From Brienomyrus brachyistius (Eukaryota > Chordata > Actinopteri > Osteoglossiformes > Mormyridae), in NCBI RefSeq assembly GCF_023856365.1, contig NC_064555.1, positions 13,853,754-13,917,753 of the forward strand: a stretch of DNA of 64,000 nucleotides, written 5' to 3'. The notes below the pieces were generated by a model. The model did not search any database, was not told the origin of the DNA, and worked only from the letters and a program-made list of their open reading frames with translations. Below, one piece after another: positions 12,622 through 22,849 of the stretch. A program made the position numbers and the translations under genes. The stretch's first letter is position 1, and each line of letters begins with the position of its first letter.

Positions 12622-12677
12622 CCATCCATCCATCCATCCATCCATTTTCCAAACCGTTTATCCTACTGGGTCGCTGG
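12622..12677 (-). mobile_element. 56-bp 5'-truncated V-SINE insertion
   Basis: Only the 3' tail of the V-SINE is present: (CCAT)n followed by TTTTCCAAACCGTTTATCC on the plus strand. Identical 12-bp flanks GTACCTGTACAT at 12610-12621 and 12678-12689 are a perfect target-site duplication, so this is an independent, severely 5'-truncated retroposition event and not a decayed full copy. The target lies at the right end of the pogo/Tigger-like element. Confidence 0.85.
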
Positions 12678-12757
12678 GTACCTGTACATACCATCATAAT
12701 ATTACCAGGAGATTATCACCAGAAAAGAGGGGAAAGTTAGAAAAAAGCCCACAGAGC

Positions 12758-12872
12758 ATTTAGTTTGATTACTTATGGTTATGGTTTGGGCTGGGTGGGG
12801 GTTAAGGGTGTCATTATTGGGATTATTGCCCATAGACATGAATGGACAGTTCCCACAAAGATATGAGTACAG

Positions 12873-12925
<53 letters not shown>
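12758..12925 (-). repeat. GTGGGGAC repeat, copy 2, with (GT)25
   Basis: Minus-orientation partial copy: TTTAGTTTGATTACTTATGG, GTTAAGGGTGTCATTATTGGG, TTCCCACAAAGATATGAG, ending AGGTCTG. It runs directly into a (GT)n microsatellite of about 50 bp (12876-12925). As in the other copies, the dinucleotide tract sits at the GGTTTGTAATT end. Confidence 0.75.
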
Positions 12926-12926
<1 letters not shown>

Positions 12927-12929
12927 TTT

Positions 12930-14199
12930 TGAAAGAAGGGTTCATCTGTAACTTGCATTCTTAATTTTAAATGTCGGGCCATTAGTAAATCACTTAGTTG
13001 TAAAACATCTATAATGTGCATTGCAAGTCATTTATAAAAAAAAAATCTGATCAAGTGAATAATACAAATATGGCAAGGGACTGCACCCCCACAGCACAGA
13101 GCTTTTAGGTGAGATTCAGCCCGGCACAGGAAGTTAGCAGGGACGTCTGAGTGCTCCTGTTTTGCAATGCATTTCCTCCAGTCATATTTTATTTACTAAG
13201 CAGTATAAACAAATTGCATTAAGTGCAGCCTGTGCTGAGGAACGTGATGTCAGCTCTAGAAGTTTCCACCAGTTCATCTTCTGGATTGCTGACCTGACGT
13301 GACTTTCTTACCCTCTGAATCTAGCAGATAGTCTAACGTCGACACGGAGGGTTTTTGATTCTGTTGCAAACTAGAATCTAAAGATACAAATAAAATCAAA
13401 TTTCAATATGCAGAATTCCCCTGAAAATTATTTTAACAAAACAAAAAACAATTTTTTAGATAATGTTTTGATGATTTTTTTTTCACTGGCTGAAACAGGT
13501 GATCGTGGTAATTATGGCCAGGTGTTGGCAGGTTGTAGTTCCCGAACAACAAAAGCATGTAAGAACTAGGCGTCCACCTGAACTGGACAGTGACCTCACA
13601 CCTGGAAAACTTCTCTCTTGTCTGATCTGGGTACAAATGTCCCAAACCTGCACAGCAGAGCTTTTGATATTATGCTTTAATCAACCAGTAGGAGGTAAAT
13701 TGACTGCCATTTGCAAAGGTCTTAGTGCCCCTTTTCTGCTGGACAAGAATAATTACCTTAGAGTGGGGAACAGGTGGTACCTTGTACTCTATTTCAAATG
13801 TGTGTCTTTTTAGCTTAGATTTTACCATATAAATTAGTTAGCTAGGTGCCGTATAACTTGACATTGTTAGCTAGCCACCATAATCCTATGCTTTTGATGA
13901 GGCGATTTAGTCGCCTCAGCATCATTTTTTCAAGTAGATGTTAATCTTACCACGTGCTGTTGCATCAGCAGAATGCTGAAAGGCGAGACATTTCAGCAAT
14001 TCCTTTCCACACCTCCTGAAAAAAATATCCGAACTAAAAAAGAACCAATTTTCACCAAGATGTCTGAACAACTTTCCGTGCGCCAAAACGGATGCCCACC
14101 CGTGTCTTGCCATCACAAAAAAATACATGAAAATACCACCCAGATTTACAGAGACATGCAAAAAAGCATGGAAGAATCCATAAAGATGAAGTGATCGAA
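12930..14199. other. No recognisable feature
   Basis: AT-rich DNA without recognised repeats or genes. Overlapping frames at 13433-13645, 13499-13813 and 13922-14194 have no known domain. Confidence 0.4.
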
Positions 14200-14218
14200 C
14201 CCCCCCCCCCCCCCCCCC
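14200..14218. repeat. Poly-C homopolymer
   Basis: Uninterrupted run of 19 C. It creates a poly-glycine stretch in a fortuitous minus-strand frame. Confidence 0.9.
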
Positions 14219-14638
14219 AGAATCGACGGAAGCGTAAACAAAGGAAAGGGTGACTTGAAGCTCTCTGAAATATCGGTGCAGATACGCAGTCGTCTTGTGA
14301 CTTCACTGTAGACGCTGTGCTTCTGAAGAGTACGTGGGGACTGCGCATCGCTCCAGCGTGGGTGTCAGAAAAATCCGAAAGCTACTTCAGCTGACAAAGT
14401 AGCTGTAGCTGAGAAGAGTAAATCAACAAAGTAGATCATTTTCTTCAATGGATCAAAGGACATGCACGCATGTCAGCGGGAAATCTCGTATCAAGTAACT
14501 GTTCCCTATGAAGACATCATTCATCCAACATCCTTATCTAATCTTTCTTTTGTTCTATGGTTAATATCATTGGATTATTTATCATGGCAGTGGATTAGAC
14601 ATCCTTGGAAAGGGGTGCGTAGCGATCTTTGCTAGAGG

Positions 14639-15125
14639 ACGAAGGTCCAAGTCTTTAAAGTCCTGGTGCTCCCTGTCTTGCTGTATGGCTGTGAGACATG
14701 GACACTATCCAGTAATCTGAGAGGAAGACTGGACTCCTTCGGTACTGTGTCTCTCCAGAGAATACTTAGGTACCGCTGGTTTGACTTTGTGTCAAACGGG
14801 AGGTTGCTAGAGGAGTCCCGAATGAGGCACATTACCTGCATTGTAAAGGAGACTCAGTTACGGCACTACAGCCACGTGGCGCGTTTCCGTGGGTGATCCG
14901 ACTCACAGGATCCTCATTGCTGAGGACCCAAGCGGCTGGACCAGGCCAAGGGGACACCCATGTAACACCTGGCTGCAGCAGATGGATGGCCATTTCTTGA
15001 GGGTGGAACCGGACCATGTGTCTGCATGGGGGGTCGCCGGCTGGGGTCCTGAGGAGTTTTGCCATGTGGTCGGTGCAGCAACGCACTGGATCGGCACATG
15101 CTCCCCAACCTGACCTGACCTGAGT
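14639..15125 (+). mobile_element. LINE ORF2 C-terminal fragment (degenerate)
   Basis: Remnant of a non-LTR retrotransposon polyprotein downstream of the reverse transcriptase. The frame from 14639 reads TKVQVFKVLVLPVLLYGCET, the LLYGCETW hallmark seen after the RT thumb in many animal LINEs, then RYRWFDFVSN and RMRHITC. TGA at 14894 ends it. The +1 frame continues with DPSGWTRPRGHPCNTWLQQM to 15113, so a frameshift separates the two halves. The 3' end falls into CCTGACCTGACCTGA and a GAATAAATAA tail. The element is heavily 5'-truncated and inactive. The exact clade is not clear from this portion. Confidence 0.8.
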
Positions 15126-15440
15126 GGATTAGATGATGAATAAATAACCAGGCTAGGACCAGACAAGGATGCTGTGAATGTCAGCAAGCAGAGTATTGTG
15201 CTAACAATGTGAAATCCCAGGTTAAAATCCCAGGGAGCCAGGGGTGGACTCCAGTGAAATAAAGCATTAACCATTAATTAACACGCCGGTATTGACTGAT
15301 GGGTTGGGCAGCTCTGGTATATAGATTGTATAATGTCAGGGTTGGGAAAGAAAGTTACAAGACCGGCCCACTAGGAAAATTTCCAAACTTGTGAGTGGCT
15401 AGTCCATGCCTGCAGGGAGCACAAATAAATTGTTCCACTT

Positions 15441-15852
15441 CCTGTACTGTGAGCCTCCTTTCCATACTGTGAGTCTCCTTCCCATACTGTGAGCCCCCTT
15501 TCCATACTGTGAGTCCCTATCCCAAACTGTGAGTTCCCTTCCCATACTGTGAGCCCCCTTTCCATACTGTGAGTCCCTATCCCAAACTGTGAGTCCCCTT
15601 CCCATACTGTGAGCCCCCTTTCCATACTGTGAGTCCCTATCCCAAACTGTGAGTCCCCTTCCCATACTGTGAGCCCCCTTTCCATACTGTGAGTCCCTAT
15701 CCCAAACTGTGAGTCCCCTTTCCATACTGTGAGCCCCCTTTCCATACTGTGAGTCCCCTTCCCATACTGTGAGCCCCCTTTCCATACTGTGAGTCCCCTT
15801 CCCATACTGTGAGTCCCTATCCCAAACTGTGAGTCCCCTTCCCATACTGTGA
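15441..15852. repeat. 20-bp minisatellite with 60-bp higher-order unit
   Basis: The basic unit is CCCATACTGTGAGCCCCCTT (20 bp, about 20 copies). In the middle, three variant units (ending GAGCCCCCTT, GAGTCCCTAT and GAGTCCCCTT) recur as a nearly exact 60-bp block. Since 60 is divisible by 3, two minus-strand frames stay open (15371-15805 and 15399-15977), giving repeats such as GLTVWDRDSQYGKG. There is no signal peptide, known domain or flanking gene structure to support a protein. Confidence 0.95.
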
Positions 15853-15859
15853 ATGGTGG

Positions 15860-16283
15860 TGTCTGTAACTGAGTTGTCCCAATATTTTGATTCCTGGTTG
15901 GCGTGCTGATTCACATTCTCCACACCGCACACACAACTGTAAGTCAGCTGATCAGCCCCGCCTGTGCTGTGAGACACTCGATCGAAGCATTACCAAAGTG
16001 CTCAGCTTCTATTTACAGAAAGGCTCTTTTAGAAACACTGAGCGATGGAAGAAGCTTCAGGATGAGTAAGGAGGTCAGTTTGTTTGCAGGTGGCCTGCTT
16101 GGAGTTTTAAAATCAGCTTTTAATCATTATTGAGCAAATGTCCTCGACCGGAGCATTGCTATAAATCTGAAGTGTTCCCACAACTTCTGCACTAACGTGG
16201 TAGACATTAGCAACAGACGGTGATCTAATTTCAGCGTGAATGGTTCAAAAACAGACAGTGCAAGGACAGCCTTATGGATGGGA
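15860..16283. other. No recognisable feature
   Basis: No repeat or gene recognised between the minisatellite and the palindromic MITE. Confidence 0.45.
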
Positions 16284-16291
16284 GAGTTTAT

Positions 16292-16556
16292 AGCTCATAG
16301 GAGTTTTGCTTACACAAAAATGCTTACACAAAAAAGACAGAACAAAGAAATGATTGGTTCATAGAGATAACCAATCAGATTGTAGAGTGTAGGTGGGTTT
16401 AAGCAACTAGAGGAGCAGGTACCAACCAGTCAGATGTCTTGGTCCCGCCTCCTCTCATTGCTTGGACTCACCTACTCTACAATATGATCAGTTTTCACTC
16501 TGAACCAATATTTTTTTTCCTTCTGCCCTCAGTTTGTAAGTAAAACTCCTATTAGC
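16292..16556. mobile_element. Palindromic MITE, copy A (8-bp TSD)
   Basis: 265-bp foldback element. The left end GCTCATAGGAGTTTTGCTTA is the near-perfect inverted copy of the right end TAAGTAAAACTCCTATTAGC. The arms continue inward with ATGATTGGTTCA, ATAACCAATCAGATTGTAGAG and their complements. GAGTTTAT flanks it at 16284-16291 and 16557-16564. TIRs plus 8-bp duplications fit the hAT superfamily. It has no coding sequence. Related copies are at 30722, 58634 and 59605. Confidence 0.85.
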
Positions 16557-16569
16557 GAGTTTATTGGGC

Positions 16570-17224
16570 AATAGAAGGTAGCACTGCCTCCTCCTGCTGA
16601 TAGGAAGTTGATCTGCTGATTACTGTTAATTTTGCTAAACAATGTAAATACTAGCAATCAGGCCTGCTAGTCTAACACCAGTTTTCACACATGTTGCTTA
16701 TACACAGGGAATTTCATGAGCCAGCGTTATCAAAAAAGCAGTACAGGAAGCTATCATATAAGAGCCTTTCTACGTTAATGCACATCCACGTGTGCCAGCC
16801 ATCAGTTGAGACATTTGACCTCAAGTCAATTGAAATGGAAGAAGCCAATTTCAAACATCAGATCCAGGAGAGGGCAATGATCATTTAAAATTTATATGAC
16901 TACCACCTACAAGCACTCATTAGAGTACTGCCTCTGAAGATGATGTCAACCCATGAACATAAGTCACTATAGAGGACCCTGTCCATCCCCCTAACCTACT
17001 CCTCTTCAAAATGCACTACACCTCAACTGACTGTGTAGTAAGTGGAATTCACTCATGCCAAAGGCAGATTCTCTCTTTTGCTGAACACCAAGAGCTCAAT
17101 ATGAAGATCAGTTCCGTTTGGGGGCTCCAGTCAGTGGTGGTGGTGAGAAGAGAGGCCGGGCAAACTGGAAATGAAAAAGGGTTATGCAGATATGAACATT
17201 CATGAACATTTTGTAAAATGATGA
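16570..17224. other. No recognisable feature
   Basis: No repeat or gene recognised. The frames at 16691-16888 and 17011-17205 have no known motif. Confidence 0.4.
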
Positions 17225-17860
17225 TTAGCTTTAGTACAGTAAGTAAAATATATTTATATAGCACCTTTCACAGACAAGCATCACAAAGAAAACGGACGAT
17301 ATAATAAAATACATGAGAATGCTGCCCAAAGGCCTTCCTAAACAGATAGGTCATTAGACAGAGAGTTTGCTTTATTGCCATTGTAGAGAGTACGACGAAA
17401 TTTTGCAACAGGCCAAACGGTGCAGTCATTAAGAATAGAAGAAGCTGAAATATTACCAGAGTACAATATAGAAAAATTGACCTATGAACACTATTAGACA
17501 CAAGACATAACATAATAAACCTAATAAACCATGTATGGGACATACAACAAATACAATAAAGAGTTGAGTTGTTGCACTGAAGATGCTGCATAGTATTGAT
17601 ATTGCCTAAGAAAAATGTCATTGCTAGTTTATGTAAACATTGTAGTATTGTAACCCATACATGGTGCAGTAAATGCAATGCAAGGTTCAATACAGTTAAG
17701 GTGCAATTTGCAGTGTTGTATTAAAGTGACTGTAGTGAGTGGGAGTTCCATAGTCTGAGAGCCGTAGACTGAACGGCGCAATTCCCACGTGTCTTTAACC
17801 TGGTGCGTGGTATAGCAAGACGTCCCCCCTCCCCCCCCCCCCGGGTAGATCTCAGGTCCG
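17225..17860 (-). mobile_element. Probable LINE 3'-region debris
   Basis: Contains two text patterns I associate with fish non-LTR retrotransposon 3' regions: ATTTATATAGCACCTTTCAC (near 17253) and TTGCTTTATTGCCATTGTAG (near 17368) followed by GACGAAATTTTGC. Further on is GAGTGGGAGTTCCATAGTCTG (near 17737). No reverse transcriptase is readable. The minus-strand frame 17268-17690 is hydrophobic by composition and matches nothing I know. A poly-C tract at 17825-17842 sits at the right edge. Confidence 0.4.
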
Positions 17861-18720
17861 AGATATACTTCAGTCTGCTTACTGAGTTGTGCTTGATGGC
17901 GTTTCAATAAACGACATTAGTCGAAATGCACATATAAAACCCAAAAGCTAAATTGAACATGTAGAGTTGGATGCCATGGATCCATCCGGGACGTTTTCTT
18001 TCCATCTGCTGGTGCCTCATGCTGCATTTTTAGTGCTGAAGTTCTTCGGTTTCATGTGGGACCCGTGGTTCAGCTTTTAAGGGATTCGCCTTTTTCTAGT
18101 GGGATCTCGGACGTCCCCTAAGACTCCGGGCCTTACTCTGCAAGCAGTGCTGGTGTGACCACCACTCACCGCAGCTTCTCTGCAGTTCTGGCACGCGATG
18201 GCCGGACTGGACTCCTCGGGTCTTTGGCGGCATACTAATCCTGGGAATGCGGTGGACAACACCCACGCTGTACATGTGCAGCCCAGGACAGCCCGAAAGA
18301 ACAGACCAGCGAGGAAGACGTGGGAGGTCTTAAGCCCGACGGGTCACCGAATGGAGATTGTTCTAAGACCTACAGGTTTCTGAGGTCAGTGTAAGCAGTT
18401 GAATGAAAGTCCTGTTTTCTTTTCTTGAAGACTCGGTCAGCACAAACCCAGGCTCTTCCCATTTGGGTTTCTTTCACCCCGAGGACATTTTTCAGTATTT
18501 TTTTTTACTAGCTTCACTTTCTCTGCTGGTTTTATGCGATGCTGCTCATTTTTCCAAGGCATGACAGATTGAGGAAGATAACGATTCGAGTGTATTGGCG
18601 CCTTAAGCCTCATTTCAGATCCAGAACTTCAGTAATCCCCCAATTACCAGACAATGACACTAATTAGAAATTCATAGAAACAAAAATCTGCTGTCATGGC
18701 TGCCATTACCGAAACAGAAA
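17861..18720. other. No recognisable feature
   Basis: Moderately GC-rich around 18060-18380 with short frames on both strands (18077-18262, 18198-18383). No domain or repeat family recognised. Confidence 0.4.
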
Positions 18721-18726
18721 GGCCAA

Positions 18727-18870
18727 ATCCATCCATCTTCCAGTTTCATATCCGCAGGGTCGCAGAGAGAAAGGTCTGCAGCCGGTCCCAGACAACATAG
18801 GGAGTGTGGCAAGAGAAAATTCTGGATAGATCGCCAGTCCCATCGCAGGGCTCATGCATATATGTTCATA
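18727..18870 (-). mobile_element. Diverged V-SINE-like 3' half
   Basis: On the minus strand it resembles the 3' half of the V-SINE: GCCCTGCGATGGGACTGGCG, then GCGACCCTGCGGATATGAAAC, then a GATGGATGG tail. It is too diverged to place the head, and no target duplication was found. Confidence 0.5.
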
Positions 18871-18944
18871 CACCCATTTTCACCCATCCACTTGTTTTTG
18901 GAATAGTTATTAGGGAAGAAACCCACACATGAGAAACATGCATA

Positions 18945-18954
18945 CAAAGACACA

Positions 18955-19005
<51 letters not shown>

Positions 19006-19093
19006 GTTTGTAATTATATCCTTGTGGGGACTCTCCCTTCATTTCTATGGGGAAAACTCTAATCACAACATAATGACCTTAACCCCTACACAT
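18945..19093 (+). repeat. (CA)n and GTGGGGAC repeat, copy 3
   Basis: A (CA)n tract of about 55 bp (18945-19002) runs straight into AGGTTTGTAATTATATCC, CTTGTGGGGACTCTCCC and ATTTCTATGGGGAAAACTC. The copy is truncated near the CCTTAACCCCTAC segment at 19093. Confidence 0.75.
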
Positions 19094-19384
19094 TGCCTCC
19101 CCCCACCCGTTAGGTGACACGCCTCCATCCCCAAGAGTTCTGTATGTATCACATAGGGTTTCAGAATCCTGGGATATGAGTCATGTAGGCTGAACCACTG
19201 CTTAGGGTGCGGGGGAACAAACTGACTTAGCTTTCCATTTGTACGCTTTATTGATTCTAACATCTGGATATTCCGCTGTGTTCGGGTTAAGTCCCCTTCT
19301 ACAAGGTACATGCCTTACAACTGCGGAACAAACGGAGCAGCAGAATCATATTTTGGCAGCAATTAATTGAATCATTTGTTCAGG

Positions 19385-19456
19385 CTCAGGATGGGGGGGA
19401 TGTGTTAGCGCTGTCTTCTCACACCTCTGGGGTTGGGAGTTTCAGATCCTGCCCCT
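19385..19456 (+). mobile_element. tRNA-like head of a V-SINE (fragment)
   Basis: Contains GTTAGCGCTGTCTTCTCACA, CCTCTGGGGTTGGGAG and a B-box-like TTTCAGATCC. This is the arrangement of the V-SINE head elsewhere in the window, but it stops at a (TG)n tract and no central domain follows. Confidence 0.5.
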
Positions 19457-19458
19457 GG

Positions 19459-19880
19459 TGTGTGTGTGTGTGTGTGTGTGTGCGTGTGTGTGTGTAGAAT
19501 ATGTTTATATTACATTGTGGGATCCAAATGTTCCCCACAGTATAATAAAAACCTATTATTTTGACGTTGTGGGGACCATTTTTCAGGTCCCCACAAAGAT
19601 CTGTGAATGCAATCAAAAAACTACAAATGCCAAAAGTCTCGTATTTAGTTTGGTTACTTATGATTAAGGTTAGGGCTGGGTAGGGGTTAAGGTCATCATG
19701 TTGGGATTAGAGTTTTCCCCAGAGAAATGAATGTAGAGTCCCTACAAAGATATAATTTAAAACCTGTGTGAGTGTGTGTGTTTGTGTGAGTAAGCGTGTG
19801 TGTGTGTGTGTGTTTGTGTGTTTGTGTGAGTGAGCACGTGAGCATTGAGTGAGTCTTCCTTTGCCCAGTCGCTGTGTGTG
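19459..19880 (-). repeat. GTGGGGAC repeat, copy 4 (full length), flanked by (TG)n on both sides
   Basis: The core is at 19496-19765 in minus orientation. It holds ATATTACATTGTGGGATCC, the TTGTGGGGACCATTTTTCAGG palindrome, TAGTTTGGTTACTTATGATT, AGGGCTGGGTAGGGGTTAAGG and CCTACAAAGATATAATTT. Perfect to imperfect (TG)n lies at 19459-19495 on one side and 19766-19880 on the other. Open frames across it are repeat artefacts. Confidence 0.8.
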
Positions 19881-19889
19881 TGTGATAGA

Positions 19890-20720
19890 TGTGCAGACAT
19901 GCAACAGGAAAACACACAAACACGGTTATCATTACTATAGTTAAAAAAAACAAACCCATACATCTGATTCACCATTTGCACAGAACAAATGAAAAACTGC
20001 ACTATGCTTTTTTTTTAACCTACCGTTCTTCCACTGTAAGTTGCTTGCAGTCAAACCCACTACGCAGACCTAGTTAGAAATTTCAACATTGTACAGCATA
20101 TTTGGTCATCTATTGTCTCGCGTGTCTTGTGTTGTCTTTCGTCAACCAAAAGCCAATTTTAAAGTCTCAGACAAATGCTATTTTGTTCATTGCGTATATT
20201 TTGAAATGACAGTGAAGTTTGACTTGATTTGACTGACGAGTGTTTTGCTGGAACACTGAAGCACTGGCCAGGCCAGAGCGTGACCGAGGCCAGGAAGTTG
20301 GCACAGGTGTAAAAGAAAACGAAACGGCCTTTGTTTGTTAACGGGGTAATGCACAGCAACCGTTGCCCACGGCAGCCATATCCTCTTTAGAACCCGACAC
20401 TACGGCAACACCGGCCATAATGAGGGCCTAATTGGCGGGTGGGTGTAAGACTTGTTAACATGCAGGGGGGGACACTCACCGTCTCCTCCCCGCCACCGGC
20501 CTCCTGCCGTGGAGTCGTGGAGGGTCACGGGGTGCAGGAAGCGGAGTGTGTCTGCAGCTTAATTAAGCAGGAGAGTATGGGAGTGCAGAGCAGGGTGGCC
20601 ATGATGAGGTCAACACGCCCGACTAGGAGTAAAGGGGAAAGGAACAAAGCAGAGGAACGACGTGGAAAATCACATACAAATTGGTTAATGACTTTTCATA
20701 ATGGCAAGGGCGAATCTCGG
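19890..20720. other. No recognisable feature
   Basis: No dispersed repeat recognised. The plus-strand frame 20439-20756 is proline/serine- and arginine-rich without a known domain and ends inside the following repeat. Confidence 0.4.
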
Positions 20721-20885
20721 ATATTTTTAAGGTGGGGGGCACAAGAGGGGCCATAATTCATACGTAGAGGCCAACATTATAATCAGCCAATGATATGTTT
20801 TGAATCGGTGATTGACAGGGGAGGGGTCACTCAAAGGGCCAATCAGCTTTCAGCTGTGGCCAGTGCTCCTCTGGCCCCATCGGCA
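20715..20885. repeat. Dispersed repeat family C, copy 1
   Basis: Shares an ordered set of blocks with 21975-22150 and 40725-40862: AGAGGGGCCATAATTCATAC, CAGCCAATGATATGTTTTGAA, GATTGACAGGGGAGGG, CCAATCAGCTTTCAGCTG and a final CCTCTGGCCCCA. About 150-170 bp, non-coding. The GGGGCC/GGCCCC ends suggest a terminal inverted repeat, but edges are not certain. Confidence 0.7.
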
Positions 20886-20889
20886 TGTG

Positions 20890-21480
20890 TGTAGAAGTAG
20901 TGAAATACAAACTGATTGTGTTTGTTTATTTTGCAGCCCTGTAGTGACCCCCATACTCAAGTCATGTTGCATGTACAAGGTCACCATGTCTGATGTTCAA
21001 ACCAACTAAGTGTATTTTGGGCCTAAATTGGTCCCATTGATCTTTGAACACGCTGTCGGTAAATTAAATCTGGAGTTTTGTGTGAAGGGGGTTGTAAGTA
21101 GGGGGGTGTAGCAATGGGCTTCATTAAATCTGCTTTTTTTTTCAGCGGCGTTGTTATGAAAATGCTAAACAAAACTAACATCTGGTTTCTCAAAAAAAAA
21201 GTAATTTATCACATAAGATATTATGTAGTTCTGAGTTGTTTACTCAGAGAAAGAGGGAAAAAACATGCGGATGCTGCCCCCCCAGCTCGGGATTTTGAAT
21301 GTGGGCTCCGTCTGCGACAGCATCCTACCAGATGCACACCAGTGTGTGCTGGGTGGGGGCGGATGGGGGAGCAGCACATGCGAGCGTGTTTCAGTGGTCC
21401 TCCATCGTGGGCTCACAAATGGGGATAAACGTGCTCATTTTGTTTTTCCTTTTAGGAAGCATCAACAGCACAGCGGCTCT
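20890..21480. other. No recognisable feature
   Basis: No gene or repeat recognised. The overlapping frames at 21114-21428, 21265-21552 and 21299-21523 show no known domain; the latter two run into the following G tract. Confidence 0.4.
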
Positions 21481-21485
21481 CGTTT

Positions 21486-21507
21486 GGGGGGTGGGGGGGG
21501 GGGGGGC
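21486..21507. repeat. Poly-G tract
   Basis: About 20 G with one T. Produces poly-glycine in a fortuitous plus-strand frame. Potential G-quadruplex sequence. Confidence 0.9.
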
Positions 21508-21974
21508 GTCATGCACAACTTGAAAGAAAGTGGATTGCAGGCAAGGCAGTAATTACAAGGAAGGTCGGGCCCAATGCGACCCCCCGAGAACATTATGTTC
21601 ACCGCAGCCTAGAGGGAAGTCCATTAAACTTTGGTCGTTGATGTGTCTGACACATCCTGGGTTGGCTGAGGATGTTTTGGACACTTCTGTGAGCTGTGAT
21701 TTAATGAAGAATATTCTGCGTAAAAAAATATGAAAGCTCTCTTGGGATGAATCCCAAATGTTACCCAAAAATCTGGTTTTAAAAATTTATCGTCCTTCTG
21801 AGACTGGTCTCTCCCTCTCCACGACAGTGACTTACATCCATCTTTGATGCTTAACGCAGTTGTGGTTGCAGGGTTGGAGAGCCAAACCCAGGCAGCATCA
21901 GATGTAAGAGGACACACCCACACACTAAGGGCGATTTAGCATCACTAATTATCACTGGAAATGGAGGTTTTTGG

Positions 21975-22150
21975 ACTGTCAGGGGTAATTCTAGGATTTC
22001 TTAAATTGAAGGGGCATAAGACGGGCGATAATCAATATATAGGGGTCAACTTCATCATTAGCCAATGAAATTTTTCGAACCAGTGAGTGATAGGGGAGGA
22101 AGCCAATCAGCTTTCAGCTGGAGCCAGTGCCCCTGAGGCCCCACCCCTAT
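21975..22150. repeat. Dispersed repeat family C, copy 2
   Basis: Same block order as copy 1, 1.1 kb away and in the same orientation: GAAGGGGCATAAGACGGGCG, TAGCCAATGAAATTTTTCGAA, GTGATAGGGGAGG, CCAATCAGCTTTCAGCTGG, CAGTGCCCCTGAGGCCCCAC. The two copies are diverged enough to be separate old insertions and not a recent duplication. Confidence 0.7.
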
Positions 22151-22670
22151 ATACATCTCTGCTGATAGAATACAAACACAAAGCTGGGATTAGGAATTAA
22201 AGCCCTCGAGCATGCAAGCGTGAGTCTGCATCTTTGCCCAATCACCCACCAAGCCGTCCTGACAGTAACTAAGGGGTAGCAGGCGTGTGACACAATGCCG
22301 GCTGTTCCAATAAGCATAATGCATAATGGATCTCAGACCGTTCACTTTCATAGGACAGTAATGACTGGGGACTGAGGGAAAGGGATTTTCAGATGCCTGT
22401 ATGAGAGAAAAGAAGACTTGGTCTCATCTCTCACGCCTTTTATTCTCTGTGTATGCTGCTTTACGCAGCGAGGAATATGCATGCACTCTTCCTTTGTGTC
22501 TGCATGCTGCTACAGAACATCCCCTTTGTCTCCCTCCTACCCTTTTCATTCATCTGCATTCTCTATATTCGTTCATGCCCCCCTCCCCCCCTTTTCGGTG
22601 TCAACCTGCGCAATCACGTCGTGCACAACTGAGGCCTTCGGAGCCTTAAAGCTTAAAGTGTGGGCTGAGA

Positions 22671-22828
22671 AGCGGTAAGTCTCTCCCCAGTAAGTCTCTC
22701 CCCAGTAAGTCTCTCCCCGGTAAGTCTCTCCCCGGTAAGTCTCTCCCCGGTAAGTCTCTCCCCGGTAAGTCTCTCCCCAGTAAGTCTCTCCCCAGTAAGT
22801 CTCTCCCCAGTAAGTCTCTCCCCGGTTA
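22671..22828. repeat. 15-bp minisatellite repeating a splice-donor hexamer
   Basis: Unit GTAAGTCTCTCCCCR (15 bp). GTAAGT occurs at 22675, 22690, 22705, 22720, 22735, 22750, 22765, 22780, 22795 and 22810; an eleventh unit has decayed to GTTATC at 22825. The preceding bases alternate between CCG and CCA in blocks. On the minus strand the period keeps a GERLT pentapeptide in frame (22653-22886), which is not evidence of a gene. Confidence 0.97.
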
Positions 22829-22849
22829 TCTCATCTACCGTGAGTGACA

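Noticed and set aside
12779..13021. HTHTHTHT-rich protein
   Set aside because: Translation of the (GT)n microsatellite. The same applies to frames at 18866, 18929, 19419 and 19696-19959.
15399..15977. 192-codon minus-strand frame with GLTVWDRDSQYGKG repeats
   Set aside because: The 20/60-bp minisatellite has a period compatible with the reading frame. Homology or gene structure is absent.
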